Positions 16,098-22,895 of a DNA stretch of 25,818 nucleotides are shown here, piece after piece. How positions within the stretch are numbered: position 1 is the stretch's first letter; every line of letters begins with the position of its first letter. A program made the position numbers and the translations under genes. The stretch lies in assembly GCA_002067405.1 (NCBI GenBank), contig MVRP01000049.1:1-25818 (forward strand). Direction: 5' to 3'. The DNA is from Syntrophorhabdaceae bacterium PtaU1.Bin034 (GTDB lineage Bacteria; Desulfobacterota_G; Syntrophorhabdia; Syntrophorhabdales; WCHB1-27). Under the pieces are notes generated by a model. The model searched no databases and was not told the DNA's origin. It saw only the letters and a program-made list of their open reading frames with translations.

Positions 16098-16299
16098 GAA
16101 GTCTCTGCCGGCCGGGCACCGCCAGGCGGTCGCGTAGAGGGGGCGCTAAAGCCCATCGGCACCACGAGCGGAAGCGAGGTTGAGGGGGAAGTCTCTGCTG
16201 GCTTTGCCGGCAGAGGGGGCGCTAAAGCCCATCGGCACCACGAGCGGAAGCGAGGTTGAGGGGGAAGTCTCTGCTGGCTTTGCCGGCAGAGGGGGCGCT
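16098..16299. repeat. Tandem repeat, 76-bp unit, 2.5 copies
   Basis: Copy 1 is 16098-16187 (90 bases), copy 2 is 16188-16263 (76) and copy 3 is 16264-16299 (partial). Each begins GAAGTCTCTG. Copies 2 and 3 share 36 identical bases, with a hairpin CTCTGCTGGC-TTT-GCCGGCAGAG; copies 1 and 2 share an identical 52-base 3' part. Copy 1 has a different, longer insert holding CCGCC-A-GGCGG. The array ends about 20 bases before the ribosome site of the ferritin-like gene. It looks like a dispersed palindromic repeat family rather than coding DNA. Confidence 0.85.
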
Positions 16300-16329
16300 G
16301 AGCCCCAATAATTGAATGAGGAGGCAACG

Positions 16330-16839
16330 ATGGACAACCAGAGGGAACAATGTCTGAGGCAGGCAATCGCGATGGAGGAGGAAGGGAAAGCGTTTTATCT
16401 CAACGCCGCATCCTCCTCGAGCAACCAGTTTGCGAGGAATGTATTTGAGGCGCTGGCAAATGAAGAGGACTATCACATAGCAAAAATCGGAGAGGTATAC
16501 AGACGGGTCAGAGAGGGAGGATCACTTTCCGAATGGATCACCTGTATTGCGGCTGGCGGGCCTCACGAGATTTTTGAAAAGACGCTCCTTATGAACGCGA
16601 CATCTTCGAAAGGCGACATTGACGCCTTGCGCCTCGGCCTGGAAATAGAGGAGAAGAGCATCAAATATTATCAGGGTCTGGCGGATGAGGCGACAGACCG
16701 GTATGAGAAACGGTTCTATCTGGCCCTCGCCCAGGAGGAGCGAGGACACTACCTGAAGATCATGGATTCGATTGAGTATTTGTCCGACCCGGAGGGATGG
16801 CACTACGTTCACCAACGTTCAATGGTGGACGGAGGATGA
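16330..16839 (+). CDS. Ferritin-like di-iron protein (rubrerythrin-type, no rubredoxin domain)
   Basis: 169 residues forming a four-helix di-iron bundle. Helix motifs are AMEEEGKAFY (E16-E18), EEDYH (E46, H49), EIEEKSIKYY (about E107) and EERGH (E137, H140): two ExxH motifs plus two glutamate helices, as in rubrerythrin and related ferritin-family proteins. The usual C-terminal rubredoxin zinc/iron ribbon is absent (no CxxC), so electrons would have to come from a partner. The likely role is peroxide or iron handling in an anaerobe. The start at 16330 is chosen for GAGGAGG five bases upstream; a TTG at 16312 is in frame but lies before that site. The 5' side is the tandem repeat, which leaves little room for a normal promoter. 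Confidence 0.87.
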   Translation: MDNQREQCLRQAIAMEEEGKAFYLNAASSSSNQFARNVFEALANEEDYHIAKIGEVYRRVREGGSLSEWITCIAAGGPHEIFEKTLLMNATSSKGDIDALRLGLEIEEKSIKYYQGLADEATDRYEKRFYLALAQEERGHYLKIMDSIEYLSDPEGWHYVHQRSMVDGG

Positions 16840-16867
16840 TGCCCCTTTCTTTTGTGGAGGGGGTGGC

Positions 16868-16905
16868 AAAAAGAAGGGGCATGCCCTCAAAGGCACGCCC
16901 CTTCT
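16868..16905 (-). terminator. Terminator of the second acs gene, with an alternative hairpin
   Basis: On the minus strand, arms 16905-16892 and 16885-16872 pair over 14 bases with one mismatch and a six-base loop, followed by five U (plus-strand A at 16868-16872). The inner arm (16869-16882) can also pair with 16839-16853, directly after the ferritin-like gene stop, so two hairpins compete for the same segment. Confidence 0.8.
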
Positions 16906-16931
16906 CGATTGTGAATTAATAACGTTGTCGG

Positions 16932-18929
16932 CTATGCAATTCTGTTCTTCACGATCTCGTCGACCACTGAAGGATCGGCCAATGTCGTGGTATCGCCGAG
17001 CTGATCGATTTCACCCGATGCGACCTTTCTCAGGATCCTTCTCATGATCTTGCCGGACCGTGTCTTCGGCAAACCGGGCACGAACTGAAGCTTGCCGGGA
17101 GATGCGATAGGACCGATCTCCTTTCTGACGTGCGCGACGAGCTGTTTCTTCAGGTCGTCGCTGCCGGTCTGACCAACTTTCAGGATCACATACGCATAGA
17201 GGTCCTCGCCCTTGACGTCGTGCGGGAAGCCGACAACTGCCGCTTCTGCAACGGCTGCATGGGAAACGAGTGCGCTCTCGACTTCTGCGGTACCGATCCT
17301 GTGACCGGAAACGTTCACGACATCGTCAACGCGGCCGAGGAGCCAGAAATAACCATCTTCATCTTTTCTGGCGCCGTCGCCCGAGAAGTAGTAACCGGGC
17401 TGCTGAATAAAATAGGTGTTGAAGAACCTTTCAGGATCCTTGTACACGCCTCTCATCATACCGGGCCACGACCTTGCAATGCAAAGCTCGCCACCCTCGT
17501 TTACGCCGCACTCTTCGGCCGGCTCTGAACTCGAGCTTCTCGGTTTCAGTACGACTGCCTTGACGCCGAAAAACGGAAGTGTTGCCGCGCCCGGTTTGGT
17601 CTCCCATGCACCGGGAAGCGGGGTAATGAGAATGCCGCCTGTTTCCGTCTGCCACCATGTATCGACGATCGGGCACTTTTCCTTGCCGATGTTCTTGTGA
17701 TACCACATCCATGCTTCAGGGTTGATGGGCTCACCGACGGAACCGAGGAGTCTCAGGGAGGAGAGATCTCTTCCGGCAGGCCACTGGTCACCCTCTCGTG
17801 CGATTGCCCTGATGGCGGTAGGAGCGGTGTAGAAAATGCTGACCTTGAACTTTTCGACGATTGCCCAGAACCTGTCAGGCTTCGGGAAAGTAGGAACGGA
17901 CTCAAAAACGATAGAAGTAGCGCCGTTTGAGAGCGGTCCGTACACGATGTAGCTGTGACCGGTTACCCAGCCGATATCCGCGGTGCAGAAGAAAACGTCT
18001 TTGTCTTTGTAGTCGAAAATGTATTTGAAGGTGCTGTACACATAGACCATGTAGCCGCCGATTGTGTGCATAACGCCCTTCGGTTTTCCTGTTGATCCGG
18101 AAGTATAAAGGATGAATAGAGGATCTTCCGCATCCATCTGCTCGGCCGGGCAGGTGTCGCTGATGTCTGACGCTGCGATTTCATCACCCCAGAAGGTGTC
18201 TCTTCCGGCTTTCATAGGAACGTCAAAACCCTCGAGCCTCTTCACGACGATAACGCTTTCGACCTTGTGGCCCTCTTTTTCACAATAATCACATGCCTGG
18301 TCCGCGCTTGCCTTGGAGCTCACATGCTTGCCGGAACGCCAGTAACCGTTTGCGGTGACGAGAACCGTCGCGCCTGCATCCAGGATTCTGTCTCTGAGAG
18401 CTTCGGCAGAGAAACCACCGAATACGATCGTATGGATGGCGCCGATACGTGCGCAAGCCAGCATGGCTATGGGCAGCTCCGCGATCATCGGCAGATAGAT
18501 GGCTACCCTGTCGCCCTTCTTTACGCCTTTCTTCTTCAGGACGTTGGCAAACTTGGAGACCTGAACCAGGAGCTCTTTGTAGGTGTACTTGATAACGTCA
18601 TCTTCCGGCTCGCCCTGGAAAATGATGGCCGTTTTGTCGCCTTTGCCTTTTTCGATCTGATAATCGAGGCAGTTGTAAGAAATGTTGGTTTTTCCGTTAA
18701 TAAACCATTTAATCTGGGCCTTAGCAAAATTCTCTTCGTTTACTTTGTCCCATTTCTTGAACCAGAAAAGATCTTCGGCGATGCGGCCCCAGAATGTCTC
18801 AGGGCTGTCAACCGACTCTTTCCACATCTTTTCATACTCTTCCCTGCTCTTTACGTATGCCTGGTCAACGAATTCCTTTGGTGGGGGAAATTTCCTCGTT
18901 TCCTCCATCATGCTCTTGATTTCTGCCAT
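16932..18929 (-). CDS. acsA: Acetyl-CoA synthetase, AMP-forming (copy 2)
   Basis: 665 residues, full length. Motifs: YTSGSTGKPKG (275-285), WVTGHSYIVYGPL, GSVGEPINPEAW, the standard DTWWQTETGG, GRVDDVVNVSGHRIGTAEVE and PKTRSGK with the catalytic, acetylatable lysine at about 627. The tryptophan that shapes the acetate pocket is present, so acetate (or propionate) is the expected substrate. It is a clear paralogue of the first Acs in this window, but with the consensus Thr where copy 1 has Asn. The start at 18929 has GAGGAGG seven to eight bases upstream. The gene stands alone, with its own promoter (19053-19081), an upstream palindrome resembling CRP/FNR or Rex sites, and its own terminator, so it is probably under separate control from copy 1. 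Direction in the cell (acetate use or ATP-yielding acetate release) cannot be read from sequence. Confidence 0.95.
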   Translation of the reverse strand: MAEIKSMMEETRKFPPPKEFVDQAYVKSREEYEKMWKESVDSPETFWGRIAEDLFWFKKWDKVNEENFAKAQIKWFINGKTNISYNCLDYQIEKGKGDKTAIIFQGEPEDDVIKYTYKELLVQVSKFANVLKKKGVKKGDRVAIYLPMIAELPIAMLACARIGAIHTIVFGGFSAEALRDRILDAGATVLVTANGYWRSGKHVSSKASADQACDYCEKEGHKVESVIVVKRLEGFDVPMKAGRDTFWGDEIAASDISDTCPAEQMDAEDPLFILYTSGSTGKPKGVMHTIGGYMVYVYSTFKYIFDYKDKDVFFCTADIGWVTGHSYIVYGPLSNGATSIVFESVPTFPKPDRFWAIVEKFKVSIFYTAPTAIRAIAREGDQWPAGRDLSSLRLLGSVGEPINPEAWMWYHKNIGKEKCPIVDTWWQTETGGILITPLPGAWETKPGAATLPFFGVKAVVLKPRSSSSEPAEECGVNEGGELCIARSWPGMMRGVYKDPERFFNTYFIQQPGYYFSGDGARKDEDGYFWLLGRVDDVVNVSGHRIGTAEVESALVSHAAVAEAAVVGFPHDVKGEDLYAYVILKVGQTGSDDLKKQLVAHVRKEIGPIASPGKLQFVPGLPKTRSGKIMRRILRKVASGEIDQLGDTTTLADPSVVDEIVKNRIA

Positions 18930-18941
18930 ACAGAACCTCCT

Positions 18942-18995
18942 CTATGATATGTGGTTGTAATTGCCGATGATGATAGTAATCTCTGGTTGCGTCAC
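18942..18995 (-). promoter_or_regulatory. Possible leader peptide ORF before the second acs gene
   Basis: The acs leader has a second very strong ribosome-site-like run, GAGGAGGAGGTGA (about 19005-18992). A GTG inside it (18995-18993) opens 17 codons, VTQPEITIIIGNYNHIS, ending in a TAG that overlaps the acs ribosome site. The spacing from site to GTG is short, so translation is doubtful; the run may instead be a ribosome standby site. Confidence 0.25.
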
Positions 18996-19052
18996 CTCCT
19001 CCTCTCGGTTATGTACTGGTAAATTGCCGGGCTGATTAAACGACAACAATAA

Positions 19053-19081
19053 GTTTTAGTCAAATCGCGAGGGTTTGTCAA
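19053..19081 (-). promoter_or_regulatory. Promoter of the second acs gene
   Basis: On the minus strand: TTGACA (19081-19076, perfect), 17 bases, TAAAAC (19058-19053, four of six). Predicted start near 19046 gives a leader of about 117 bases. Confidence 0.6.
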
Positions 19082-19088
19082 TAAAATA

Positions 19089-19106
19089 TTGTGCATATTA
19101 TCACAA
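19089..19106. promoter_or_regulatory. CRP/FNR-like or Rex-like palindrome upstream of acs
   Basis: TTGTGCATATTATCACAA: arms TTGTG and CACAA. It matches the CRP core TGTGA-N6-TCACA at nine of ten positions and the Rex core TTGTGAA-N4-TTCACAA at 12 of 14. It lies directly upstream of the acs -35 box, centred near -51. Confidence 0.5.
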
Positions 19107-19156
19107 CCATTGCGGTTTTCCGTGTAACGGGATCATATTTTCTCCCCAAGAGGCTT

Positions 19157-19171
19157 CCCGCGTTTCGCGGG
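19157..19171. repeat. Short hairpin CCCGCG-TTT-CGCGGG
   Basis: A perfect six-base stem with a three-base loop between the divergent acs and rpmB promoters. No U run follows on either strand. The surrounding stretch from about 19107 to 19311 shows no gene. Confidence 0.35.
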
Positions 19172-19311
19172 TCGTACCGTATACAGTGACTATCTTCATG
19201 ACAGCGGAATGACTCAGGCCGGATGCGCCGTGCCCAAAAAAGCGGGGACGATAGTGCGGTTCAGATCGGGCCCCGAAAAGCTACGGGAGACGCGAAAGAA
19301 GGCAAAAGTAT

Positions 19312-19339
19312 TGACATGGGTCTGAACTGCGGGTAAAAT
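19312..19339 (+). promoter_or_regulatory. Promoter of rpmB
   Basis: TTGACA (19312-19317, perfect), 16 bases, TAAAAT (19334-19339, five of six). Predicted start near 19346 gives a leader of about 53 bases. Confidence 0.75.
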
Positions 19340-19348
19340 GATACCCTT

Positions 19349-19376
19349 ACCGTCGAAAATAATTCCTGACGACGGT
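19349..19376 (+). promoter_or_regulatory. Hairpin in the rpmB leader
   Basis: ACCGTCG (19349-19355) pairs perfectly with CGACGGT (19370-19376) around a 14-base loop, almost at the predicted 5' end of the message and 13 bases before the ribosome site. It could stabilise the message or be a ribosomal-protein feedback element; the latter is speculative. Confidence 0.4.
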
Positions 19377-19398
19377 TTCAGCTAAAACAGGAGTCAAT

Positions 19399-19590
19399 AT
19401 GGCAAGAGTTTGTGAGATATGTGGTAAGGGGAAACAGATTGGCTACAACGTGAGCCACGCCCATAATAAGACAAAGAGAGAATGGCTTCCCAATCTGCAG
19501 AGCATCAGGATTGTGAAAGACGGTACGACACGAAGGGCGCGCATCTGCACGAAATGTATCAAGAAGGGCCGAATACAGAAAGCCGTTTAA
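19399..19590 (+). CDS. rpmB: Large ribosomal subunit protein bL28
   Basis: 63 residues, usual for the family. The N-terminal [19 protein letters not shown] and the internal NLQSIRI are hallmark L28 sequences. Two CxxC pairs (CEIC and CTKC) make it the zinc-binding form. It is a basic protein of the 50S subunit. The start has AGGAG five bases upstream, and a strong promoter precedes it. The gene stands alone on the plus strand. Its TAA (19588-19590) overlaps the stop of the convergent rel gene by sharing TTAA, with no terminator hairpin between the two, so each message must run into the other gene. Confidence 0.97.
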   Translation: MARVCEICGKGKQIGYNVSHAHNKTKREWLPNLQSIRIVKDGTTRRARICTKCIKKGRIQKAV

Positions 19591-21722
19591 TTGGTGCTTC
19601 TCAGTCTCTCGACCGATTTTACTCCCTTGATCTTTAATATGGATTTCATGATCTTCTGTAGTTCAGAAGCGTTGTGAAGTTCTATCTCGAAAATGCTCGT
19701 GGCCGACCTGTCGGGGTGCGTACTTGCCTGGGCTTTAATGATGTTTGCCTTGCTTGAAGAAATCACCGAGCTGATATCCGACAGGAGCCCTTTCTTGTCG
19801 TCTCCGAAAACCCGGAGCCTGACCGAATAAGTATACTCCTTGTTAAGCTCCCATGAGACCTCAAGCTTTCTCTGGTCGTCGTACGCGAGGACATTGGGGC
19901 AGCTATCCAGATGCACGGTGAGCCCTCTTCCTCGCGTGATAAAGCCGAGTATCTTATCGCCCGGGATAGGGTTACAGCACTTTGCGAACTTGACGACGAG
20001 CCCGTCGATACCCTTGATTTTTATCGCGTCGTCCCTGCCCTTCCTGATAGAGCTGATTATCTTGTGCAGTCTGCCGACCTTCGGGGCTTCGGGGATCACC
20101 TTGCTCAGCACCTGAAGAGGCGTATAAAGACCGTAGCCGACGGCAGCGAAGAGATCGTCAACCGTCTCAAAGGAGAATTCCTTGGCGAATGTCTGGATCT
20201 CCCCTGACTTCAGCATCTTTGAAAGACTGAGGTCGTGCTTGGCCAGTTCTTTGTCGATAAGGGACCTTCCAAGCTCGATGCTCCTCCCCCGCTGCTCTTC
20301 CTTTATCCATTGGCGGATCTTGGTCTTGGCTTTCGAGGTGACGACGAATTTCAGCCAGTCCTTGCTCGGTTTGTGGGTAGGGTTGGTGACTATATCGACT
20401 GTATCGCCGCTATTCAAGGTCGTCCTCAAAGGCACGAGCTTTCCGTTCACCTTCGCGCCGACGCATTTATGACCAAGCGCGGAATGGATGGCATAGGCAA
20501 AATCGACCGGCGTTGCCCCTTTCGGCAGCTCTTTCACATCCCCTCTCGGGGTAAACACGTAAATCTCGTCAGGGAAAAGATCGATCTTAAAGCTTTCAAG
20601 GAATTCCTTGTTGTCTTTCAGCTCTTCCTGCCGCTCGATGATCCTGCGCAGCCAGGCGAACATCTTGTCCTCTTTCGGGTTGAAGACTTTCCCTTCTTTG
20701 TATTTCCAATGGGCGGCGATCCCCTCTTCGGCGACCTTGTGCATCTCGTAAGTCCTGATCTGTATCTCGAGTTTTTCTCCGTAAGGACCGATTACCGCAG
20801 TATGGAGCGACTGATACATATTGGCTTTCGGCAGGGCGATATAGTCCTTAAACTTGCCGGGGATGGGCTTGAAAAGGTCGTGTATGTAGCCAAGAGCTTC
20901 GTAACATTCGCGCACGTTATCGACCATTACCCTGAAGGCGGTAATGTCGTATAGCTGATCGAGGTTGAGTCTTTCCTGAACCATCTTCCGGTAAATGCTG
21001 TAGAGCCTTTTTGCCCTGCCGGATACCTCGCATTTCAACGAAACCTGTTCCAGCCGCTTCCTGATAAGCTCCTTGACCTCGGCGATGTAGGCGTCGCGCT
21101 CCCTTTTCTTTCGGGCTATGTTCTCGCTCACGATGCGGTATTCGACTGGTTTGAGATATTTAAAGGTAAGGTCCTCAAGCTCTCCTCTCAGCCATTCGAT
21201 GCCAAGGCGGTGAGCCAGGGGAGCATATATTTCGAGAGTTTCTCTTGAGATCTCAACCTGCTTCTCCGAGGAGAGGAAGTTGAGGGTCTGCATGTTATGG
21301 TACCGGTCAGCCAGCTTCACCAGGATCACCCGTATGTCCTTGCTCATGGCGAGGATCATCTTTCTCAGGTTTTCGACGCCCGAGTCTTCTGAGCCGGACA
21401 TCTTGATGCGGCTTATTTTGGTGACCCCATCGACCAATTCCGCGACTTCAACCCCGAAGTATTGTTGCAGCTCTTCTTTGGTCAAATAGGAATCCTCCAG
21501 GGTGTCATGGAGAAGCCCTGAAGCGACGCTTTGGACGTCGAGGTTCATCTTTGTGAGGATATAGGCTACTTCGAGGGGATGGATCAGGTAAGGCTCGCCG
21601 GAAAGTCTCACTGTCCCCTTATGCGCCTTGGCGGACAGAACGTAAGCCCGCTCCAGCATATCTATATCTGCCTGAGGATTGTACTTGAGTATTTCTTCTA
21701 CGATATCATTGAAGCGAACCAT
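19587..21722 (-). CDS. rel: Bifunctional (p)ppGpp synthetase/hydrolase Rel
   Basis: Makes and degrades the stringent-response alarmone (p)ppGpp. 711 residues, usual length. Order: HD hydrolase domain (about 25-180) with IHPLEVA and LLHDTLED (H72, D73) intact; synthetase domain (about 235-345) with [16 protein letters not shown] and [11 protein letters not shown] domain (about 385-445, [20 protein letters not shown]); C-terminal ACT domain (about 635-711). The charge motif before YIALPK reads KFKD (290-293), the basic RxKD-type form of bifunctional enzymes, not the acidic ExDD of synthetase-only RelA. Both activities are therefore expected. The start at 21722 fits the family N-terminus ([11 protein letters not shown]), but the ribosome site is weak (TAGGT), and a perfect TATACT box lies only about 16-21 bases upstream, so the leader is very short. 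Confidence 0.95.
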   Translation of the reverse strand: MVRFNDIVEEILKYNPQADIDMLERAYVLSAKAHKGTVRLSGEPYLIHPLEVAYILTKMNLDVQSVASGLLHDTLEDSYLTKEELQQYFGVEVAELVDGVTKISRIKMSGSEDSGVENLRKMILAMSKDIRVILVKLADRYHNMQTLNFLSSEKQVEISRETLEIYAPLAHRLGIEWLRGELEDLTFKYLKPVEYRIVSENIARKKRERDAYIAEVKELIRKRLEQVSLKCEVSGRAKRLYSIYRKMVQERLNLDQLYDITAFRVMVDNVRECYEALGYIHDLFKPIPGKFKDYIALPKANMYQSLHTAVIGPYGEKLEIQIRTYEMHKVAEEGIAAHWKYKEGKVFNPKEDKMFAWLRRIIERQEELKDNKEFLESFKIDLFPDEIYVFTPRGDVKELPKGATPVDFAYAIHSALGHKCVGAKVNGKLVPLRTTLNSGDTVDIVTNPTHKPSKDWLKFVVTSKAKTKIRQWIKEEQRGRSIELGRSLIDKELAKHDLSLSKMLKSGEIQTFAKEFSFETVDDLFAAVGYGLYTPLQVLSKVIPEAPKVGRLHKIISSIRKGRDDAIKIKGIDGLVVKFAKCCNPIPGDKILGFITRGRGLTVHLDSCPNVLAYDDQRKLEVSWELNKEYTYSVRLRVFGDDKKGLLSDISSVISSSKANIIKAQASTHPDRSATSIFEIELHNASELQKIMKSILKIKGVKSVERLRSTN

Positions 21723-21735
21723 GTATAACCTAAAA

Positions 21736-21747
21736 ATAGTATACTAT
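21736..21747. promoter_or_regulatory. 12-base palindrome ATAGTATACTAT, possible shared divergent -10
   Basis: The palindrome places TATACT on both strands between rel and the divergent coiled-coil gene. For rel it lies about 16 bases before the start codon; for the plus-strand gene it is about 110 bases away. No good -35 is visible on either side, so this is tentative. Confidence 0.3.
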
Positions 21748-21854
21748 AAATGGTAAGCGAGGAATAGTGCCGGAAAAAGGGGGCTGGAGCGAAGCTCTGA
21801 CCGTCCGGTTCCCGCCTCTTTTGCTCCTGCACACAAAAAGGAGGAGGTTGAGCT

Positions 21855-22217
21855 ATGACATTGATGGATGATTTCAGAAAGAGGACCGAGGATGGTTTGA
21901 AGACGCTCAAGGAGACAGCCGAGGGAATAGCGTTCAATGTGGAGAAACAGGCCAAGATCGCCAGAAAGAAGATGGATGTGATGAGGGTCCAGCGGAAGGT
22001 CCAGAAGGTGTATGCGGAGGTTGGGGAGTATGTTTACGGCGAGTATGCAATGGGACGGCCGATCGCCATGGAAAGTCCCTTTCTTAACGACAGGATGACA
22101 TCGGTTTCTCAAATGAAAGCGGAGATCAGGGAAATTGAAGACGAGATAGAGGAGATACGGAGAACACAACCGCCGAAACATGAAGAGGAGACCGGCGGGG
22201 AAGAAACGAAGGTGTAA
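21855..22217 (+). CDS. Small coiled-coil protein of unknown function
   Basis: 120 residues, highly charged, with long helical heptad-like stretches (about 5-55 and 75-105, e.g. KAEIREIEDEIEEIRR). There is no signal peptide, membrane helix or cysteine. The middle GEYVYGEYAMGRP is the only less helical part and could be a conserved core. I do not recognise a named family. It is a good gene: GGAGGAGG lies about seven bases before the ATG, codon use fits the neighbours, and there is no overlapping candidate. It diverges from rel and is followed by two more small genes on the same strand, though a fresh promoter lies between. Confidence 0.75.
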   Translation: MTLMDDFRKRTEDGLKTLKETAEGIAFNVEKQAKIARKKMDVMRVQRKVQKVYAEVGEYVYGEYAMGRPIAMESPFLNDRMTSVSQMKAEIREIEDEIEEIRRTQPPKHEEETGGEETKV

Positions 22218-22253
22218 TAGTCTTCTCCTCCCGGGTAGCCTTTTCTTTTTAGT

Positions 22254-22282
22254 TGACAAGCCCTGCTTATCCGGTTATGAAA
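22254..22282 (+). promoter_or_regulatory. Promoter before the small-protein and zinc-ribbon genes
   Basis: TTGACA (22254-22259, perfect), 17 bases, TATGAA (22277-22282, four of six). Predicted start near 22289 leaves about 240 bases before the zinc-ribbon gene, within which a small ORF with its own ribosome site is found. Confidence 0.65.
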
Positions 22283-22323
22283 GAATAACCACATTTGTGA
22301 TTTGCAGAAGGAGAAAGACATCA

Positions 22324-22509
22324 ATGCGCGTACACAACGGTTCTTCTGTCGTTGTCTTTGCCGCTCCTTTTCTTTATTCGTTCGTTTTTCATACTTCTCC
22401 CGGTATTGGGATATTTTTCCATGTTTGTTGCCTTCGGGACAGACGAGATAGCATGTCCGAGGCGTTATCAGTGTTCGTCCGGTATGGAGGCGTACTGACA
22501 GCCGTTTGA
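22324..22509 (+). CDS. Possible small hydrophobic protein
   Basis: 61 codons from an ATG with AAGGAG nine bases upstream, about 35 bases after a good promoter start, ending in TGA 18 bases before the next gene's ATG. The product is hydrophobic in its first half (SVVVFAAPFLYSFVFH, then GIGIFFHVCCL), with a charged patch (RDRRD), as in a small inner-membrane protein; the C-terminal part is soluble. No family is recognised. Promoter, ribosome site and spacing favour a real gene; TCT/TTT-rich codon use, unlike the neighbours, argues against. The alternative is an untranslated leader of the zinc-ribbon gene. Confidence 0.4.
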   Translation: MRVHNGSSVVVFAAPFLYSFVFHTSPGIGIFFHVCCLRDRRDSMSEALSVFVRYGGVLTAV

Positions 22510-22527
22510 AGATAAAAGGAGGTTCGG

Positions 22528-22767
22528 ATGGTTTGCACGTACAAGGATAAGAAAATCTACATCGAGTTGAGGCCTCAGTGTCCCAAATGCAAGAAGGAAT
22601 TTATGCTTGACCTCAAAAAATTCGTTCCTGGCAAGGCTCACAGTTGCTTCGCCTGCGGCACAGTGGCCCAGTTCGATGCACCTTTGGCTGAGAGGGTCCA
22701 AAAGCTCTTGCACGAATTGGAGACAACAATTCGAGAGGTCTGTGAGAGCTTCTCACCGCGCAAATAG
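22528..22767 (+). CDS. Small zinc-ribbon protein of unknown function
   Basis: 79 residues. CPKC (C18, C21) and CFAC (C40, C43) form a two-knuckle zinc ribbon; the rest is a C-terminal helix (LAERVQKLLHELETTIREV). Such small ribbons bind nucleic acid or protein partners, but no specific role can be given. The start has AAGGAGG five bases upstream, a very strong site. It is the last gene of the plus-strand group and faces asd across about 128 bases. A U-rich run (CTTTTTTCCC, about 22782) follows the stop without a strong stem. Confidence 0.75.
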   Translation: MVCTYKDKKIYIELRPQCPKCKKEFMLDLKKFVPGKAHSCFACGTVAQFDAPLAERVQKLLHELETTIREVCESFSPRK

Positions 22768-22840
22768 ACGAGATTATCGCCTTTTTTCCCGGTGCGACGG
22801 TTGAAGAAACAATGGAAGACCGGGAAGAATAGGAAAGAAA

Positions 22841-22868
22841 ATCCCTGCCGCACGGGTACGGCAGGGAT
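22841..22868 (-). terminator. Terminator of the leu-asd operon
   Basis: Perfect ten-base stem ATCCCTGCCG/CGGCAGGGAT (22841-22850 and 22859-22868) with an eight-base loop. On the minus strand it is followed by TTTTCTTT. It lies 27 bases after the asd stop. Confidence 0.9.
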
Positions 22869-22895
22869 CATACAACACTCAGCCCGGAAGAGAAC

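Noticed and set aside
16098..16299. CRISPR array
   Set aside because: The units are tandem and nearly identical without variable spacers, and no cas gene is present.
16070..16476. Minus-strand frames through the tandem repeat that give repeated Pro/Ala/Ser-rich peptides
   Set aside because: They are translations of a palindromic DNA repeat, in several frames, with no ribosome site.
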